The position numbers were made by a program, and so were the translations under genes. DNA of 64,000 bases from Hemerocallis citrina (taxonomy: Eukaryota; Streptophyta; Magnoliopsida; Asparagales; Asphodelaceae). This document shows positions 23,680-34,629 of this stretch, piece by piece; the first letter of the stretch is position 1; every line of letters begins with the position of its first letter. The notes below the pieces were generated by a model, which saw only the letters and a program-made list of their open reading frames with translations, was not told the origin of the DNA and made no database searches. The stretch is taken from positions 153,401,368 to 153,465,367 of the forward strand of contig CM030358.1 in NCBI GenBank assembly GCA_017893485.1, read 5' to 3'.

Positions 23680-23809
23680 AGGAGCTGCACGTGCATCACA
23701 CGGGTATGTTTAGTGGATTTAGTTTGCCGTATATTGCACGTGTTTACTCAGTTACAAAATTAGGGTTGGTTTGTTTACAACCCCAACTCTCCCATTAAAA
23801 TAGTAGAGA
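23680..23809 (-). mobile_element. Mini-Helitron fragment
   Basis: The minus-strand 5' end TCTCTACTATTTTAATGGGA lies at 23809 with an A flank. Near 23685 there is a GTGATGCACGTGC hairpin remnant, but no clean CTAG. It is a truncated or decayed member of the same family. Confidence 0.55.
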
Positions 23810-23977
23810 TGAGAGGATTGCAAATTACAATGTGTCCGGATTATACTGATACGCCCATAAAAATGTGTAATTTGAAGCACGCTTTTAGATTGGAGTCTTC
23901 ATAATATAGTACAAAAATGTATATGTGAAGCATGCTTTCAGATTGGAGTCTTCATAGCATATGAAGCGGGGTTTTAC

Positions 23978-24034
23978 CTCAGGAATATTGTGCAAAGCAA
24001 TAGCCAAAGCCAAGTTAACGCCAACACGGAGTCC
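23978..24034 (-). pseudogene. Single exon of a ZTP29-like ZIP zinc transporter
   Basis: The minus-strand exon reads GLRVGVNLALAIALHNIPE, 19 codons in phase 0, with an AG acceptor (gttttag) before it and a GT donor (gtaaaac) after it. NLALAIALHNIPE(G) is the metal-binding transmembrane helix of the ZupT/ZTP29 branch of ZIP transporters. Such proteins move zinc across ER or plasma membranes. Only this exon is recognised here, so it is a captured fragment and not a gene. Two copies of a 37-bp word (about 24065 and 24129) follow in the presumed intron. Confidence 0.75.
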
Positions 24035-24059
24035 CTAAAACAAGTATAAGCAGCATTAA

Positions 24060-24165
24060 AAAAAGATGTTCTCCACTTGACAGTCTTCACACTTATTTGA
24101 ATCAACAGTTTAATGTACAAGAACCAAAAGATGTTCTCCACTTGACAGTCTTCGCACTTATTTAC
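24060..24165. repeat. Direct repeat of about 37 bp
   Basis: 'Aaaagatgttctccacttga' followed by 'cagtcttcRcacttattt' occurs twice, about 64 bp apart, within intron-like DNA beside the ZTP29-like exon. Confidence 0.8.
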
Positions 24166-24319
24166 TTTTGAAACTATGTTCATCCGTTTACAAAAACGTT
24201 GTACATGACTAGATGGGATGAAATTCAAGGATGCAAGGGTCCAGTTCCTATTCAATGAATTATATAGGTTAAGAAGAATGCTGATTTAGATAAATATATA
24301 TAGTTAACAAGAGTATGAA

Positions 24320-24772
24320 TATTTTTTGCTACAAAAGATAGCATGCACCAGGCGAATTAAGGTAGTAGAACTACATGTACAAACACTGATAACAGGATGT
24401 CTTCCAATATCAGCAATAAAAATAAACAGATGATAAATTAAGAAATGAAATCTCATCAAGAATGGGTTGCTTTAGAACTCCAATCCATCAAGGCTCTGCA
24501 AAAGGGATCAATCAAATCGTCCCCAATGTCTGTCAGCCTGAGACTCATGGACACTTCTATTTGTTAGCTATGTTGTGTTGGACACACGAATCCAACATGG
24601 CACATGCTATTTTAGTGAGTTTCCAAAAAAAATGTGTGGTGTCGCAATGAGTCTGTGCCCGTTTTTATCTGTATCTGTGTACAACCTTCTTAGTTGTCGG
24701 GCCTCCATGGATGTATTCTTATCAGAGTTAACAGATGGATCAGAATCTAAGATGAATAGACATCAACCAAGT

Positions 24773-24805
<33 letters not shown>

Positions 24806-26300
24806 TCGGGTCAACAGTAGTAACAAGTATAAAAAATGAAAGCGCATTTATGTGGATGTGCATTATTATCCGCTTTTACATAATAAGCTGCTAAAACCTT
24901 CTATGTATGTGCCTCTGACTTTTATGCAGTGTTTAGAGAAAAAGACAAATAATCATGAGAAGTATATTTTTTCCCAGCTCAAGCATCTTGGGATTAAAAA
25001 CGCTATATGGAGCTTTCAAGGGCTTTCACAAAATTGATGAAATTTTGCTCCTCCGTGCAGCTAAGGAATGCTACCTGTCGGGCATAATGTCACACAAGCT
25101 AGAAGTCAAGAAAATTACCTAAAGCAGTTAAAGCATTGATTCTCGATTTAGTATACCATCTTTCAAATGACAAGTATCATGTCAGGTTTGAATGTGTAGC
25201 ATTGACTTGTAGAATGAGCATAACCTGTTTTGGCTTGATTCTCACTATGATCAACAAAGTAAGTTAACTGTGGATCTAACTAGTCTAATTTCGGTTTACA
25301 TAGGCAAGGTATTTAAGCGGCAGAAAACCTACAACGAGAAAAACCTCTTCTATCTAAGACAACAAGCCCTAATCCTTCTATTTTATAGTTATCGATAACA
25401 TGAAGCACAAATTTATGTACAACCATTTCTAATTTACCTTCCATTCTACAAGGACAATTGTAACCCTTTCCATGGTTGTATTTCTCTTTATTTGAGATTT
25501 CACCATATAACATGTACATTTCCTAGATTACACAAGTATCTTCCTTAATTAGTTTTTGCTAATTGCACTCTATTTCAACAACCAATCACTACAATATTCT
25601 AGAATCCACATATATCACCTTTCTCGCCACTCGGTGCTAACGACAAACAAGAGAACCATTGTCAGGGTACAAAATCTTCACTGAATCAATAACATCCGAA
25701 GTTCCCAACCCAATAACATCCCAAACCAATTAAACCATAACAAGTCTTCACTGAATCAATAACATCCCAAACCATGTCAGAACCCAAAATTAGTTTTTTA
25801 ATCCGTATATATTCATGCAGATTTTTAATGTATGAGAAATACAATAATGGCTGCTCTGAAATGTAAAAAGCAACTTGAACAATTTTTTTAAAAAAAACTA
25901 CCTGCAACTGAACTGGGAGTCTGGAAAAGAAGGCTGCGATTAGGGATGAGGGCGACGCGATGAGGCTGAGAAAGAGGACTGCGAGCTTGCGACAGCGTGA
26001 GGGCGACACGATGAGGATGAGGATGAGAAAGAGGACTGCGAGCTTGCGAGTTGCGACTGCGAGCCTGCGAGCTTGAGACTCCGAGCCTGCGACGCGATGA
26101 GAATGAGGATTTGGATGAGAAAGAGGTTGGGACTTGGGACTTGGGACTTGGCGAAGAGGTTGCAACCCGATGGCGATGAGGATGAGGATGAGAGATTGAG
26201 GAAGAGGATGAGAAAGATGGCTGGAGTGGCGGCTACAATGTAAGGTTTGGATGAGAAGTGAAGTGAGTACTGAGAGCGGCGAAAGAGAGGACTTATGGGC
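24320..26300. other. Non-coding interior of the 5-kb hAT-like element
   Basis: I found no convincing exon here. A GT/GA microsatellite lies at 24772-24803. A patch of 'gatgaggatgagaaagagg' and 'gactgcgagcttgcga' words (25930-26220) is an internal low-complexity duplication. It gives a Leu/Ser-rich minus-strand frame of 159 codons that I do not consider coding. Confidence 0.5.
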
Positions 26301-29300
26301 TCATGTCAACATGCGATGCGATTAAAGCCCATTCACCTCAGATCGAATATCCCCTTATTTTACTCGAGCCTATACGAGCTAGTTTGCGTGCCCGTTATCG
26401 AGCGTATTAACGAACAGCTCGCGAGCCTAACGAACCGAGCTAGGCTAAGCTCGAATTCGGCTCGTTTAATTAACGAGCTCGATTTCCAAGCTCGAACTCG
26501 ACTCGAGCTCGATTCGAGCCGAGCTTTGACCGATCTCGAGCTGAGCTACTAGCGAGTAGCTCTGTTCGTTTGCAGCCCTACTCCTTACTACGACTCTCTA
26601 GTTGGTCAATTTCCCAAATTCTTTAACAAATAGTTCCAAAATTTCTCATCTTCACAAACTAGTCAACTTGTACTAGGCTGAACATAGCCCACTTTGAAAT
26701 TCAATAATAAATCAACCTCGAGTCCAATGCCCATGAAATTTGAGATTCTTAATATACACATATATCATTTCATTGTGTCCAAAATTTGCATTCAGATTCA
26801 TCTCACACAATGAGTTAGGACTCCCCAAACAATGCACAAATTTCAGCTGCTCTATCCGCAGGGTACTTACTAGCGCTTACTAATTACTTTAGAAACCTCA
26901 TCAAATGATCTCTAAAAATTCTAAAATTTGAGAATCATCAAATAGACTCATACCACAAGCTATTCCCAAAATTTCACAGCAAAATCGTAAACACACAAAG
27001 AGTTATGACTTTTTGAACTTCATTTCAAAAACAGTCAGCTGCAGCTCCACGATCCAGACCAGTTGCATTCCACAAATTTTTCGAGGCATCAAACAACCTC
27101 GGAAAATTACGAAATTTAAGACTATAGTTGTATACACATACAAGGGTGTCCACAAAAATTTCCAGCAAAAATATCTAACCAATAATTAATTATGATTTTC
27201 CGAAGTTACTACAGAACTTCTCAAAGCTGTTGTTTCTGCAGTCAGGTGCTGTCCGAAATTGGGGACTTGGGTTGGGCTATTAGATGACTTCTAAATAATA
27301 TTAAAAAAATCAAGTAAGCTCTAGATACATAGACAAACAATCTCCCAAAATTTGAGCTCAAGATTCCTAATCGTTTATGAGATAAAAAAATTCCCAAACA
27401 ATACCTCAAGAACATGGTTCTTAGCAAAAATCTTGAAGAGTAGTTATTCTACCACACAACCTTTCTTCTCTTAGCACTCATTATTCATACATGGCAAAAT
27501 CAAGTCTTTTTAGCTATTCTTATATGCAAATCATCATACACAAAGAAAAACTTAATATTTAATGGTTTAGAGAAATCACCCACTTGTTGCAAGAAGACTC
27601 TAGTAGCTTTAGCTAGCTCCTTCTCCTCCTTCTCTCAATCTCTTCTTCACCTTCAAAGATCCAAGAACCCATAAAATCAAAAACCCTCTTTCTTTTCATT
27701 CTTGAGAATTGGGAGAGGTGGAAGAAGATGAAGTAGAAGAAGATGGTTATAGAGTTTTTTGGGTGAAAATTTGAGATTGGAGATGGAGAATTGAACTTGG
27801 CCATGGAGATTTGGGTTTGGGGTTGCTACCGAAATTGGAGTGGAAGGAAGAAAGAGGTCGGTGGAGAGTTGGGTAAGAGAAATGGAGTGGGGGATTTTAT
27901 TGGATTTGGTGTGAATCTTATACACCCCTACAATACTATGTATTTATACACTCTCCAATTATACATGTGTATGTATTTGTACAATCCACTTCAATACAAT
28001 TCAATTACATATTCATACAAATATATGTACATATAAATATATACGTATACATCTATATAATAAATTACAAAGAAAGCTATCAAGTGGCTCTCATTCAATC
28101 TCCCCTAAAATCAATGGCCTAGATTGATTCTCACAAAACATATTTTCCCGCCCAAAATTTCAAACCCCAAAATTAAAATCTTCCCGCCAAAACTAAAAAA
28201 CTCCTTACTTTATTACTATCTCTCTCTTCTCTCTTCACTTTTTCATATTTCTCTCTCTCCCTCTCTCTCTCCCATTCTTTCTTTATGTACTTAGAAATTT
28301 AGATTTTAAAATTTCAGGTTTGTAAAATTTTCAGAATTTTTATGGTTTTTTTATTGCACATGTTATATTGAAAATAACAAATATCTCTTCAACAATTAAA
28401 TTTCATCATTTTCCACACTTAAAGTTCTAAGAAGTTGGATTTTACACCCTCATTTATAATTATTTTTTGACATATACTAATAGAAACATGGACTTTTATT
28501 TACAACTAATTATTATCATACTATTCAAACTTGAACTACATAATTGTTGTTTTACTGTTTACAGAACTTTTCGTGTGTTGTATCGTTCCGAAGACGTGCC
28601 GTAGGCACGTGCCCACGGGCATAGGGGTGGCGAACGGGTCGAACGGGCCGGTCCGGGCCCAACCCGTGCGGGTTGGCACGCTCGAGTAGGCGGGCCGGGT
28701 CGGGTTGGCGTCTTATGCGGGCCGGGCCGGGCCGGGTCAATTTCTTATTTGGGTGGCCCGCCCAACCCGTGAACCCTTTAGGGCTCAACCCGGATTGGGC
28801 CGGGTCGACCCGCGGGTTGGCCCGCTTAATAAAATATATATATAATTTTTTTTTTTTAATTTTTTTTTTTTTGGTAGCTTAAATTGAACTAATAATAATA
28901 ATAATTTTACAAATGATGTATACAATTATACAAACAACCATATTTTTGTTTGATGAATATTACATTTCTTAAAAAATTATAATACTAAGTAAGTAATACT
29001 ACTAATAAGTAATAATACTACAAGTCTTCAAATATCCCCAAATGATGTTTAATTATAATACTAAGTATGTAATTCAGTAATAATACTAATAAGTAATAAT
29101 ACTACAATTCTTCAAATTGAATCAAATATCCCCAAATGATGTTTAATTATAATACTAAGTAAGTAATAATACTAATAAACAAAAAAAATCGTAATAATAA
29201 TAATAAGATTGAAAGAGTGAAATTGACAATAAATTTTGAAATTTTATTCATATGAATTTAAGTGATACAATTTGAACAATTTATAACGAAATGAAGAATT

Positions 29301-29390
29301 CAATTCACAAATAAGTTTTATACAATAACATATTTCTTATGTACAATTTTAATTGACTACAATTTTTCTAATTTAACATAAGAAGAAAAG

Positions 29391-30503
29391 CTATTGTTGT
29401 TGTTGTTGTTGTTGTTGTTCTTCGGGCGAGTTGCTCCCACTTGTAGAACATGATAGTGCTTTCCCTTGCGTCCTATCTTCAGCCTTCAGCCAGTCTTCTG
29501 TGCAAACGAGCATCTCCAACGCCTCGGGCTTCAACCGATTTCTGTAATCAGATAGAACCCTGCCACTTGTAGAAAATGCACTCTCAGAAGCAACTGTAGA
29601 GACAGGAGAAGTTAGCAAATCTTTAGCCATAATAGACAGAATACTAAAAGTGTGTTCATATTCTTTCCACCATTGTAAAATATCTAGTGGGGAAAGAGTA
29701 GGCTCAGTATCCTGTTGGCTATACCAATTTAATTCATTTGGTTGATTAGTCCTAGGTTTTTTAGATTGAATTTGTTCAAGTAGACTAAATGTTCTATCAC
29801 CAATTCTACTTTTACCCTTACCTTTAGAACTACCAGAAGAAGAACTAACTACAGAAGTTGTACTACTAGAAGCAAAACGTCTATCATAATAATCATACAA
29901 GTTATTTAATGTAGATTCAAACTGAACTAAAAAAGTAGCGCAATCAATTGTTAATTCTACATTGTTCTCTAAATATCCAAAAAACATTTCTATCAAATTC
30001 TTCGTACCTTCTAATTTGATACGAGGATCCATAACAGTAGCAACACAAATCAACATAGGAGGAAAATAATATTTCAAAAATTTTTGAAATGCAGGTATTA
30101 CAATGTCACTAATATAGGGATCATTTAACATTTCGTTAAATATTTGCATCATGCTAACTAATTCAATAAAAATGCTACTAGAAGTAGATTCATATGTTTT
30201 TGAAAACTTTAAAGTTGCGGTTTTAAAAGGTTCTAAAAATTTCAACAAAGCTTCGGCAAAATACCAATCGTTGGGAGTCATTTCAAAATTGTGCATATTT
30301 TTTGCGATACAAAAATCATTTACAACTGCTTTATAATCGGTGACAACATTCAGTAAATCAAAAGTAGAATTCCATCGGTGTCTAACATCCTTTGGAAATT
30401 TTCTAAAAGGAACATTTCTAACCCTACACCAAGCTTTCCATTCTTGTAAAATGCTTGGACTTAATGCAAAGAAATGTACACAATTTCTAATTTTATGTAT
30501 ATA
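29391..30503 (-). pseudogene. hAT transposase, C-terminal part (split by Helitron B)
   Basis: Open from the Helitron junction at 30503 to the stop at 29391, 371 codons including the stop. It holds the RNase H-like fold's second half, a Ser-rich linker (SSSTTSVVSSSSGSSKGKGK), and the hAT dimerisation domain at the C terminus (LDILQWWKEYEHTFSILSIM, then SPVSTVASESAFSTSGRVLS and NRLKPEALEMLVCTEDWL). The Glu of ASESAFS is the catalytic acidic residue of the family. It ends in a Gln repeat encoded by CAA/CAG triplets, an expanded microsatellite. Its first in-frame Met is at 30296, but similarity starts well upstream of that, so this is not a separate gene. Confidence 0.9.
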
Positions 30504-30929
30504 CTAGGTTTGCCCGTTGACACGTGCCAATGGCACGTCTTCGGAACGGTGCACCTTGTTTGATCATATAAAATAGTTTTGGAGGTCCAGCAAATTAATT
30601 AAAGTAGTAAACATAGAGCAAAAAACATATTATATGATTTTTTTTGAATTATTTTTAAAGTTTTTAAAATTTTAATTTTTTTAATTTTTTAATATTTTAA
30701 AATTTTTTAAAATTTTTATTTTCTTAATTTTTTAATAGAAAAGGGAGGGAGAGAGAAAGAAAAAATTAAATAAATATAGGAGTTGTTTTGGGTGGGAGAT
30801 TTGAATTTGAGTTTTGGGGGGAACTTTTGGGGAGGAAATATGTTTTGTAAGGTTAGATCTGGGCCTTTGATTTTTGGAGGGATTGAAGGAAAGCCACTTG
30901 ATAGCTTTCTTTGTGTTTTATTATATAGA
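30504..30929 (-). mobile_element. Helitron B inside the hAT transposase
   Basis: The minus-strand 5' end TCTATATAATAAAACACAAA is at 30929 with an A flank (T at 30930 on plus). The 3' hairpin ACGTGCCATTGGCACGT is at 30522-30538. CTAG is at 30504-30507 with a T flank. It is 426 bp, non-coding, and of the same family as Helitron A, the element that hosts this hAT. Removing it between A and T leaves the transposase frame continuous. Confidence 0.9.
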
Positions 30930-31958
30930 TGGATCAGCTATTTTTAATGCATCTTGAACACATAAATTTATAATATGACATGCACATCTAACATGAAAAA
31001 TATTGTCAGATGGAGGGTTTAATACAGATTTTAAAGTAGTAATTGCTGCATTGTTGTTAGATGCATTATCAAAACTAATAGCCATAATTTTATCGCGAAT
31101 ATGAAAAACATCACATATTTCTATAATACGGTTTGCTATTTCTGCGCCACTATGGGGATACGGCAGCGACGCAAGTGATATGATTCTTTTATGAAGAATC
31201 CAATCATTGTCGATCCAATGACAGGTTATTCCCATCGTTGGAATATTGTTGACACCCGTCCAACAATCCGAAGTTAAACTAACCCTACAAGTTAAACTCC
31301 ATAAAATTGCAATCAAAGCGTCCTTCATTTCCATGTACACTTTAAAACAATCCGATTTGCAAGTATTTCTCGGAATTCTTTTAAAATGAGGGTTTAAGGC
31401 CGTTTGATTAAAATTTTCCAAGTTCCTACTCTCGGGATAGGAAAATGGCAACTCTTCCTTAATGACTAATCGGGCCATTTCCCGACGAACAAGTTCGGGA
31501 TCATAAGGGTGGCTATCTACTTGACCGGTCCTAGGGTTAATTTTTTGTTGGCCTTGTATTTGGTCAAGAAGTTCTTTATGATTATGTTGTATGTGTCTAC
31601 TAATTGTACTGGTGCCGCCACCCCTCTTGAATTTGTATGTTTTACTACATGTTTTACACACTTTCAAACCTACACCCGGAATATGTTCGTCCGGGATATA
31701 CTCATAAAACTTGTGCCAATCGCTAGTTTCTCCTCTACTTTTCCTACTACTACGGGGTTGTGTGGTTTCGGGTTGTTGTTGTTGTTCTTCTTCTTCTAAT
31801 TGAATGTCACCTACAACATCCATGTCGTGTGTACCCCATTGTTCCATAGTAAGATCAATGTAATCTTGGGTGGGCTCACTAATTGGGACAATTGGTGGCC
31901 TACGTGAAGAGGAGGAGGAATCTTGTCCGCTACGACTACTACCGCGTGATCTAGACAT
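30930..31958 (-). pseudogene. hAT transposase, N-terminal part (split by Helitron B)
   Basis: 343 codons from ATG at 31956-31958 to the Helitron junction. Residues about 1-75 are Ser/Arg- and Gln-rich. A BED-type zinc finger follows at about 80-130 (CKTCSKTYKFKRGG, then SRHIQHNH). The catalytic core begins with SLTSDCWTG (first Asp) and has ISFDNASNNNAA (second Asp) and CACHIINL. These are the landmarks of plant hAT transposases of the ZBED/ricesleeper type. Added to the other part, the coding length is 713 residues, normal for the family. No stop or frameshift other than the Helitron insertion was seen. The transposase would bind the element ends and cut them. Confidence 0.9.
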
Positions 31959-33187
31959 AATGTGATAATGTGCTCAAATATGTAAAAAAAAAACTACAAT
32001 GTAGGAGCGGACCGAGCGGTGAATTATACAAAAAAAAATCTAAAAAACAAGAGGGCTGAGATAGAGAAGTTCAAAAAACAAACAATAATTTTAACTACAA
32101 CGCAAAAAAAAATTTAACAAGAGAGGTAGAGAAATTTTGATACCGTTCACCGTAGAATACGCGTATGTAAAAAAAACGGGGAAAATAAGAATATAATAGA
32201 AAAGATGGAGGAGCACTTTGCCGATTCCGCAATTGAAGAGTTGAGAAGAGGTTGAAGAGAGTTGAAGACGTTGAATTTTGTTTCCGATACGACCGAAATT
32301 TGATCGTGTATATGCCTTCTTGTACAATTATTTGATGAATACTACAATTGTTCAAAAATTTCTTTAAAATGATGTATAATAGTAGAGAGAGTAAGAGATT
32401 GACGTGTAATTTTTTTTTAGATTTTTAGGGGATATTTATAGGCTTAGAAGTGGGAAAAAACAAAAAAAAAAAAAATAGCCGTTTGCTTCACAGCAACGGC
32501 TCTAAGAGCCGTTTGCTGCCAACGCCAGCGTCAGCCCGGGTTCGAACTGCGGGTTTCGACCAGTTCGAACCGCGGGTCGAACGGGTCGAACCGCGGGTTA
32601 ACGGGTTCAATTCGCGAATTAAACGGGTTCGTGGGCCGGGTTTCGCGAATTCGATTCGCGTAAATTGCGACCCGGGTCGACCCGGTACTGTTCACCGGGT
32701 TCGACCCGAACCCGTGAAGCTCTTAAGCGGGCCGGGTTCGTGGGCCGGGTCGCAGGTGGGTCACCGGTTGACCCGGCCCAGTTGCCACCCCTACACGGGC
32801 AAATCTAGTATATATATAAAATGCATACAAGTATCCGTACATATACATCATATACGACCCAATCAAGGTATAAATACATTCCTATATGTATATGTACCTT
32901 CATATACAAATAAAGCATTTATTTGTAAAATAAAATATAAGAATACATGTTAAAAAATATTATTTTTCTAAAGATTATCTCGTTTAAATAATCGGGACAA
33001 TACACACAATTTAATTGAGAAGATACCCCGAATATACATCGTCGGGTTCAAAATAACTAATATATTTGAAATCTCTCAATTAAAATCAATTATTATTAGA
33101 AAAATACATAATCGCGTGCAATTCTCAACTGTGCACGGATTACAATGCAAAATAGTCATATGCTATTTTGCGGGGTATTACAGAAAA

Positions 33188-33440
33188 AACAGATGGATCA
33201 TCTTCACGAATCGAGGAACAGATAAATTAGAACATTAATGATAAGATTGCTTAATGATTATAAGCAAATATAAAGTAAAATTAACCAACTATAATCAATA
33301 TCTGAAGTCGAAATGCATAATATTCTCTCCATGACACTTTTCGTCCGTCATTATGAATGTGGATATCCTAACTATGACTCCCATAAAGTAATAAATGAAA
33401 ATTTTGGATATGATCATAATACTCAGTACAACATTGTAAA
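33188..33440 (-). pseudogene. Decayed Helitron Rep/helicase, 5' part
   Basis: This continues the gene at 18300-20414 across the solo LTR insertion. Minus-strand reading gives DGRKVSWREYYAFRLQ (about 33360-33312), the conserved 'reYYaxrLQ' block of Helitron proteins. After what looks like an intron (GT after CAG near 33311) comes REDDPSVF up to the LTR junction at 33188. On the other side the reading resumes with PLDGRLLQQYLVD. The order of conserved blocks is that of intact Helitron proteins. Confidence 0.75.
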
Positions 33441-34125
33441 GTTAAGACAATTATAAGACAACCTCTAATATTATAATGGGAGAGTTGGGGTTGTCATTTG
33501 TAGACAACCTGCAATCTGTATACATTCAACCATCTAATCTCAACAATTCATTTTTAAGTGGGAGCTTTATTAATCATTCATTTAGTCAACTGTTGTTAGT
33601 TACCATAATACCCTCAAAGTTCAAATTTATTTATAACATAATTATTTACAAAAGTGCCACTTATATAAAATAAAAGTTTCTGCCACTAGGGGTAATTTGT
33701 AAATAGGGTAATTTGTAAAGAATATGTATGAGTAAAGGGAGTTCTTAGGTTCGAGGTCAGATTATGTTTTATAATTTATTTTATATTTAAAAAAATTGAT
33801 TAAAACGTGCCTTGCACGTGCAGGTTGCTAGTTATGACAAAATAAAATATTAAGACAATTACGTTAAAGCAAATAAATACTTGTCATGTACTATGCATAT
33901 TTATAAAGTTTTGATTTTCTTCCATTATCTTAACATCTGAACATAAAAAATTATCAGTTGCAACTATTTTGGCATCAAGTTGTACATAACATGGCCTTAA
34001 ATATATTTTTCCTATATAAAATGTAGTTTTAGATTTTAACCTAAGTATAAAATAAACATTGTCATTATATTACGACTTTTACACACAATGTGTGAGACAT
34101 ATCTCATGCCTAATAATGAAATTCA
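33379..34125. repeat. Duplicated block, copy 1 (contains mini-Helitron)
   Basis: Words from 'gactcccataaagtaataaa' to 'gacatatctcatgcctaat' recur in the same order at 34630-35045. Copy 1 has the 370-bp Helitron and copy 2 lacks it. Confidence 0.85.
33462..33831 (+). mobile_element. Mini-Helitron, 370 bp, with visible empty site
   Basis: The 5' end CCTCTAATATTATAATGGGA (first base changed from T) is at 33462 after an A. The 3' end has a CGTGCCTTGCACG hairpin and CTAG at 33828-33831 before a T. The second copy of the surrounding block reads gacaATTATGACAAAAT across 34759-34773 with no insert, which confirms both boundaries. It matches 17572-17934 over its length. Confidence 0.9.
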
Positions 34126-34189
34126 GAGGTGGGCACACTAAGGAAAACCACTAAAATTAGAGGTGTCTGATGTGGGCACTAAGAACTCC

Positions 34190-34495
34190 AAGTAGTGCAC
34201 TTTTCCAATATATTTCTTCACCGAGATTCAATAGAAAATCGCACCTCTAGATGTCCAATACTACAAAATTTAGTTCTCAGAGGTTACAAACTGGTAATAT
34301 TGAAAATTGTATCACAATCCTTAGAAAGGTTAATTGTTCACTGCTGCAAGGTAGACAGTTCATGGGAACCAGCGCATATCCAAGCTCCACGTCTGGTTGC
34401 TCTATGTTTCCTTTCAAATAAATGTGTGAACCCTGGTTATCATCGTGGAGAAGTAATATTTGAAGCATGCTTTTTCTTATTGGTTGATGTTGTCA
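34190..34495 (+). pseudogene. F-box/LRR (FBD-type) gene fragment
   Basis: The frame 34195-34512 reads CPILQNLVLRGYKLVILKIV, SLERLIVHCCKV and IQAPRLVALCFLSN. This is the leucine-rich repeat style of plant F-box/LRR/FBD proteins, which serve as substrate receptors of SCF ubiquitin ligases. There is no F-box and no FBD domain, and no start context. It lies between the two copies of the 33.4-35.0 kb duplication and is taken as a non-functional fragment. Confidence 0.65.
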
Positions 34496-34629
34496 TAGGT
34501 GTTCGTGATTAATTCAGACCTTACAGCAGTGCGCAACTGAAAAAAATAGAAATTAATTGGAGAAGAAGCTTATTGGTTGATGAGGAATAAGGTAATAAAT
34601 GAAAAAGCATATTGGTTGGTTGAGAAGAA

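Larger units (their letters stand above)
21504..26580. mobile_element. 5-kb hAT-like element carrying host gene fragments
   Basis: The ends read TATGGCTGCAAACGA on the left and TCGTTTGCAGCCCTA on the right, with 8-mers CTCTATAC (21496-21503) and CTCCTTAC (26581-26588) matching at 6 of 8. Subterminal GAGCTCG arrays (21515-21690 and 26360-26575) match the small element at 2872-3144. The interior has no transposase. It does hold an RPL31 exon pair end and a ZTP29-like exon, both on the minus strand, plus two mini-Helitrons and small tandem duplications. The structure is that of a gene-capturing non-autonomous element ('Pack' type). An alternative is two separate GAGCTCG elements that happen to flank host DNA, but the matching TSD argues for one unit. 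Confidence 0.65.
28622..32793 (-). mobile_element. Autonomous-type hAT transposon
   Basis: The ends TAGGGGTGGCGA (left) and TTGCCACCCCTA (right) form short terminal inverted repeats. The 8-bp target duplication CACGGGCA is perfect (28614-28621 and 32794-32801). Both subterminal regions are packed with CGGGCCGGG/GACCCGG words (28630-28830 and 32530-32785), as binding sites for hAT transposases often are. The element is 4.17 kb including Helitron B. It encodes a transposase on the minus strand. Confidence 0.93.
28052..32808 (+). mobile_element. Helitron A, interrupted by an autonomous hAT
   Basis: The 5' end TCTATATAATAAATTACAAA is at 28052 after an A. The 3' end has a hairpin (ACGTGCCGTAGGCACGT, about 28593-28610), then the hAT insertion, then AATCTAG at 32802-32808 followed by T. 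Without the hAT and one TSD copy the Helitron is about 577 bp. It is non-coding and matches Helitron B (30504-30929) and the truncated copy at 50538-51024 in the 5' block 'aaagaaagctatcaagtgg' and in the C/T-rich middle. Confidence 0.82.
20420..33182 (-). mobile_element. Chromovirus-like solo LTR carrying nested insertions
   Basis: The left edge is TGTAATGTCCCGG and the right edge GCGGGGTATTACA. The TSD GAAAA stands at 20415-20419 and 33183-33187. Without the two later insertions (21504-26580 plus TSD, and 28052-32808) the LTR is about 2.9 kb. Read on the minus strand it begins TGTAATACCCCGC, as Tekay-type LTRs do. It lies within the Helitron Rep gene, whose reading resumes on the far side. 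No gag or pol is present, so it is a solo LTR. The LTR parts at 20420-21495, 26589-28051 and 32809-33182 hold no genes. Confidence 0.8.

Noticed and set aside
25686..26165. 159-codon minus-strand frame, Ser/Leu-rich
   Set aside because: Built from tandem 'gatgaggatgagaaagagg' words, with no domain and no start context. Taken as repeat DNA.
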